Assembly: GCA_003552885.1 (NCBI GenBank)
Contig: PUPA01000082.1
Location: forward strand, 1-8,146
Reading direction: 5' to 3'
DNA from: Natrialbaceae archaeon
Lineage (GTDB): Archaea; Halobacteriota; Halobacteria; Halobacteriales; Natrialbaceae
DNA length: 8,146 nucleotides
A program made the position numbers and the translations under genes. The notes beneath the pieces were generated by a model that searched no databases, was not told the origin of the DNA, and was given only the letters and a program-made list of their open reading frames with translations. How positions within the stretch are numbered: position 1 is the first letter of the stretch; every line of letters begins with the position of its first letter. This document shows, piece by piece, positions 5,805 through 8,146 of this stretch.

Positions 5805-5931
5805 CGAGACCGACGTGGTCCGGGAGGGTGATGGCCGTTGTGGTCCGGTTCGGCGGGCCCCGCCGGATTCGTGGCGTTCCGGCGGCATCGGCCCCCGTCG
5901 ACGGGCGGCACCCTCCGATGGCGACTGGGGG

Positions 5932-6195
5932 TTACCCGTCCCCGTCTTCCGCCCGTCTCCGCGCACGTCGAGTCGCCCAGCCGGCGACCCGGACCTCGAC
6001 GGCGTACGCGCCGACCGCGGCGAGGGTCCCGACGCCGAAGGCGACGATCGCTCCCTGGGCGAACGGGAGCAGGGGTCCGGCGAGCAGGGCGTACGCCTGG
6101 AACACCACCAGAAACGCGAGGGTGCCGACCGCGCCCCAGAGCGCCGCAGAGAACGCCCGCGAGCGCGGATCGGCCGGTGCCTCCCGGGGGAGCAT
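5932..6195 (-). CDS. Small two-helix membrane protein
   Basis: An 87-residue protein of unrecognised family. After a charged start (MLPREAPADPRSR) come two hydrophobic segments, about residues 15-41 (FSAALWGAVGTLAFLVVFQA and onward) and 45-69 (FAQGAIVAFGVGTLAAVGAYA). The tail is strongly basic, then acidic (RRARRRAEDGDG). The basic tail predicts both ends in the cytoplasm. Its ATG shares the A of the ridA TGA stop (TGATG), so it is almost certainly cotranscribed and probably translationally coupled with ridA. This overlap is the main support for both the gene and its start. No function can be read, and a membrane partner for RidA is only a guess from position. Confidence 0.75.
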   Translation of the reverse strand: MLPREAPADPRSRAFSAALWGAVGTLAFLVVFQAYALLAGPLLPFAQGAIVAFGVGTLAAVGAYAVEVRVAGWATRRARRRAEDGDG

Positions 6196-6575
6196 CACTC
6201 CAGGCTCGCGATCGCCTCGATCTCGATGCCGACACCCTTCGGGAGGTTGGCGACCTCGAAGGCGCTCCGTGCCGGGGGCTCCTCCTCGAAGAAGTCGGCG
6301 TAGACCTCGTTCATCTCCTCGAAGTCGTCGATGTCGTCGAGGTAGATCGTCACCTTCAGGAGGTCCTCGACGCCGGCACCCTCGGCCTCGAGGATTGCCA
6401 GGACGTTCTCCATGGCCCGCTCGGTCTGGTCGGCGATCGGTTCGCCGGCGAGGGAGTCCCCTTCGGGGGTAAACGGGATCTGTCCGGCGGTGAAGAGCAA
6501 CGAGCCGTCCGTCGTCGCCTGGCTGTACGCGCCGACCGCGGCCGGTGCATCGTCCGTGCTGACGATCCGTTTCAT
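6195..6575 (-). CDS. ridA: RidA-family enamine/imine deaminase
   Basis: Hydrolyses reactive enamine/imine intermediates, such as 2-aminoacrylate made by PLP enzymes, to ketoacids and ammonia. The protein has 126 residues, the full family length. The hallmarks are present: APAAVGAYSQA (Tyr17), FTAGQIPFTPEG (28-39), PPARSAFEVANLPKG (Arg103, equivalent to the catalytic Arg105 of E. coli RidA) and GIEIEAIA (Glu118, equivalent to Glu120). It acts as a cytoplasmic trimer in the known cases. ATG 6575 is the family start and has a TATA-like box about 27 bases upstream, which fits leaderless transcription. Its stop overlaps the start of the small membrane protein by one base. The GCS-like gene ends 124 bases upstream. 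Confidence 0.95.
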   Translation of the reverse strand: MKRIVSTDDAPAAVGAYSQATTDGSLLFTAGQIPFTPEGDSLAGEPIADQTERAMENVLAILEAEGAGVEDLLKVTIYLDDIDDFEEMNEVYADFFEEEPPARSAFEVANLPKGVGIEIEAIASLE

Positions 6576-6594
6576 ACGGAGTGGTCGGTCCGGT

Positions 6595-6610
6595 CGGACT
6601 TAAAAGTCCG
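6595..6610 (-). promoter_or_regulatory. ridA TATA-like box inside an inverted repeat
   Basis: On the - strand TTTTAA (6605-6600) is centred about 27 bases before the ridA ATG. It lies between CGGACT (6595-6600) and AGTCCG (6605-6610), which are exact reverse complements. The dyad is centred on the box, so a bound dimer would compete with TBP. The box is well supported; operator function is inference. Confidence 0.5.
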
Positions 6611-6654
6611 TGGGTCGCCACGGTGGCGACCGGTCCAGCCTCTCGGGGTCCACT

Positions 6655-6707
6655 GGCCGACGAGCGGGCTCACTCCCCCCACCCGGCCGACGCGCGGGCT
6701 CACTCCC
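6655..6707 (-). repeat. Tandem copy of the GCS-like gene's stop region
   Basis: Bases 6655-6677 and 6685-6707 match at 22 of 23 positions (one A/C difference) with a period of 30. The right copy contains the actual TGA stop (6700-6702). The left copy repeats the same TGA context just downstream in the same frame. It looks like a small duplication at the gene's 3' end. Confidence 0.65.
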
Positions 6708-8146
6708 ACTCGACGAAGGGCGTCTCCGAGCGCACCCGCTCGACGTACTCCCTCGCCATCGCCCGGACCGCGGTCTCGAGGTCGTCGCCGTCGTCGAGGC
6801 CCTCCCGGACGCGGTCGAGCTTCCACCGGCTCGGGCTCGTCCGGGACTCCCAGCGGGCCTCGAGGGGACCGACGTGTCCCTCGATGGCCTCCTCGGGGAC
6901 TCCCTGTTCGCGGAGTCCACGCCGGGCGAAGGCGAACAGCTCCTCGTAGACGACGGTGGAGTCGGTCGTCGGCTCGCCGTCGACGTCGATCCAGGCGAGT
7001 TCGGCGTCGATGCCGTCCACGACGGCGCCGTAGAAGCTCCCCACGGCGGCGTCCCGGGGGAGCGATTCGACGGGGTGATCGGCGGCGACCAGTCCCCTGA
7101 TCGCGCCGGCGACTAGGGCCAGCACGGCGACGTTGTCGGCGACCGTCGGCTGGGTCGGCACGGGTCGGAACTCGATCCGGATCGACCGCTCGTCGCCGCG
7201 GCCGACCGGCTGGCCGCCGGCCACCGCACGGACCCACCGCCAGTAGGTCCCTCGCTTGTGATCGAGCTCCCAGAACCGCTCGTCGAACGTCTCCCGGGGG
7301 CCGTCGTCGATCCACTCCCGGAGGACCGGCGCGCAGGTGTGATCGGCGACCAGCGCGTCGACGGTCTCGTCGGTCGACTCGATCCGGCGAGGAAAGCGGA
7401 CTTTCTCCCAGGCGTCGTTGATCGAGCCCTCGAAGACGAGAATGCGAAGCTCGTGGGCGGTGTCGTCGAGGAGCGCGTACGGATCCGCCGGATCGTAGAG
7501 GTCGACCGGCGCGAGCGGGGAGTTCGCCGTCACGGCGAGGACGGGGCCGGCGACCGCCAGCGCGACGTTGTAGTACCGCGGGAAGCTCGCGGCGTCGGGC
7601 ACCTGGAGGTGTGGCTGGATCGAGCTCGTCAGCGACTCACAGAGGATCGAGGGAAACTCGTGGTCGGCGCCCGGCACCGAGACGGGGACGCTCCCGCCGG
7701 TTCGATCGAGGATGTCGTTGTCGATGGCGACGTACCGCGGGGAGGGGCTCATGTTCTCGGCGATGGTCACCCCATCGCGTTCGCGGACGTCGCCGAGGTA
7801 CGACCGGGTCCCCTCCGCCGGCGGAACCGCCCACATCGCGTCGAGGACGAGCTCCCGTCCCTCCCGGCGGGCGGCCCGTCGCGTCTCCCGGAGATTCCGC
7901 TGGAGCTTCTCGGCCTGGCTCGCGAGGCCGTCGCCGTCGAACGGATCGGGGCTCGTGTTGAGCTCTGCGTTGTGGACGCCGAGTTCCTTGTTACACGGGG
8001 CGTCGAAGACGGCCCGGGGGAGTCTGGCGAGCGCCCCGTCGTCGTCGACGGCGTAGAGTTCGAGTTCGATCCCCAGCCCGAAGCCGGGGTTGTCGAGTCG
8101 GCCCTCCTCGAGGGCGTCTGAGAGCTCGGCGGCCTGTTCGGCGACG
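6700..8146 (-). CDS. Glutamate-cysteine-ligase-like protein (GCS2/YbdK type), 5' end missing
   Basis: The frame is open from the right edge to a TGA at 6700, giving at least 482 residues without the N-terminus. An internal ATG at 7836 is not the start, since clear family sequence precedes it. Counting from the window edge, FGLGIELELY (residues 22-31) resembles the opening strand of carboxylate-amine ligases with its Glu pair. NKELGVHNAELNTSPDPFD (52-70) and AENMSPSPRY (129-138) follow. SSIQPHLQVP (174-183) may be the metal-binding strand, and RIEFRPVPTQP (323-333) may be the ATP/substrate site. FVEWE closes the protein. The fold would join Glu to an amine-bearing partner using ATP. Haloarchaea make gamma-glutamylcysteine with a GshA enzyme, but this protein differs from the characterised Haloferax one as I recall it, so the substrate is open. 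RidA lies 124 bases downstream on the same strand. Confidence 0.7.
   Translation of the reverse strand, partial: VAEQAAELSDALEEGRLDNPGFGLGIELELYAVDDDGALARLPRAVFDAPCNKELGVHNAELNTSPDPFDGDGLASQAEKLQRNLRETRRAARREGRELVLDAMWAVPPAEGTRSYLGDVRERDGVTIAENMSPSPRYVAIDNDILDRTGGSVPVSVPGADHEFPSILCESLTSSIQPHLQVPDAASFPRYYNVALAVAGPVLAVTANSPLAPVDLYDPADPYALLDDTAHELRILVFEGSINDAWEKVRFPRRIESTDETVDALVADHTCAPVLREWIDDGPRETFDERFWELDHKRGTYWRWVRAVAGGQPVGRGDERSIRIEFRPVPTQPTVADNVAVLALVAGAIRGLVAADHPVESLPRDAAVGSFYGAVVDGIDAELAWIDVDGEPTTDSTVVYEELFAFARRGLREQGVPEEAIEGHVGPLEARWESRTSPSRWKLDRVREGLDDGDDLETAVRAMAREYVERVRSETPFVEWE

Noticed and set aside
5805..5966. N-terminal extension of the VOC protein to an ATG at 5966
   Set aside because: The 54 extra residues are low-complexity Arg/Pro/Ser and precede the first VOC strand.
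5838..7100. A 420-codon + strand frame across the VOC upstream gap, the small membrane protein, ridA and the GCS-like gene
   Set aside because: The product is dominated by Arg, Pro, Ser and Gly, unlike acidic haloarchaeal proteins, and it crosses clear genes on the other strand.
7258..8121. A 287-codon + strand frame
   Set aside because: It is in exact antisense register with the GCS-like gene, whose motifs are visible on the - strand to the window edge.

Overview
The window reads as chromosome of a halophilic archaeon (class Halobacteria). It is GC-rich, the predicted proteins are acidic and rich in Asp, Glu and Val, several genes have a T-rich TATA-like box about 25-30 bases before the start codon (the leaderless pattern), and several proteins belong to families I know only or mainly from haloarchaea.

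Layout, left to right. Bases 1-237 hold the C-terminal end of an MFS-type transporter (+). Four + strand single-gene units follow: a small DUF5807-like protein (286-705), a DUF7344-type winged-helix protein (901-1245), Mn/Fe superoxide dismutase (1363-1965) and a DUF5827-like small protein (2094-2360). A metallo-beta-lactamase-fold hydrolase lies on the - strand (2405-2983). It is divergent from a membrane-anchored helix-turn-helix protein on the + strand (3130-4248). Then comes tRNA-Glu(CTC) at 4322-4396. Next is a 763-base stretch without an intact gene, poorer in GC, that ends at tRNA-Ser(GGA) (5160-5241, -). From there to the right edge all genes are on the - strand. In transcription order they are a glutamate-cysteine-ligase-like protein (N-terminus cut off by the window edge), RidA, a two-helix membrane protein overlapping RidA by one base, and a VOC/glyoxalase-like protein.

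The accessory part is the tRNA-Glu to tRNA-Ser interval. The last 23 bases of tRNA-Glu are repeated exactly 116 bases downstream, the arrangement left by integration into a tRNA 3' end. The 93-base spacer also holds an inverted near-copy of the T-arm sequence. Beyond it lies a decayed IS6-like transposase with two frameshifts, one in-frame TGA and no C-terminal catalytic half. I see no intact integrase or cargo, so this looks like a worn integration hotspot and not a working element.

The intact genes are mostly housekeeping or stress-related: superoxide removal (SOD), removal of reactive enamine/imine intermediates (RidA), and possible thiol or carbonyl chemistry (GCS-like ligase, VOC protein, MBL hydrolase). 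That they work together is a guess from proximity. I did not find a convincing new multi-gene system. The best leads are the tRNA-Glu duplication, the transmembrane transcription-factor-like protein, and possible operators at the SOD and ridA promoters.
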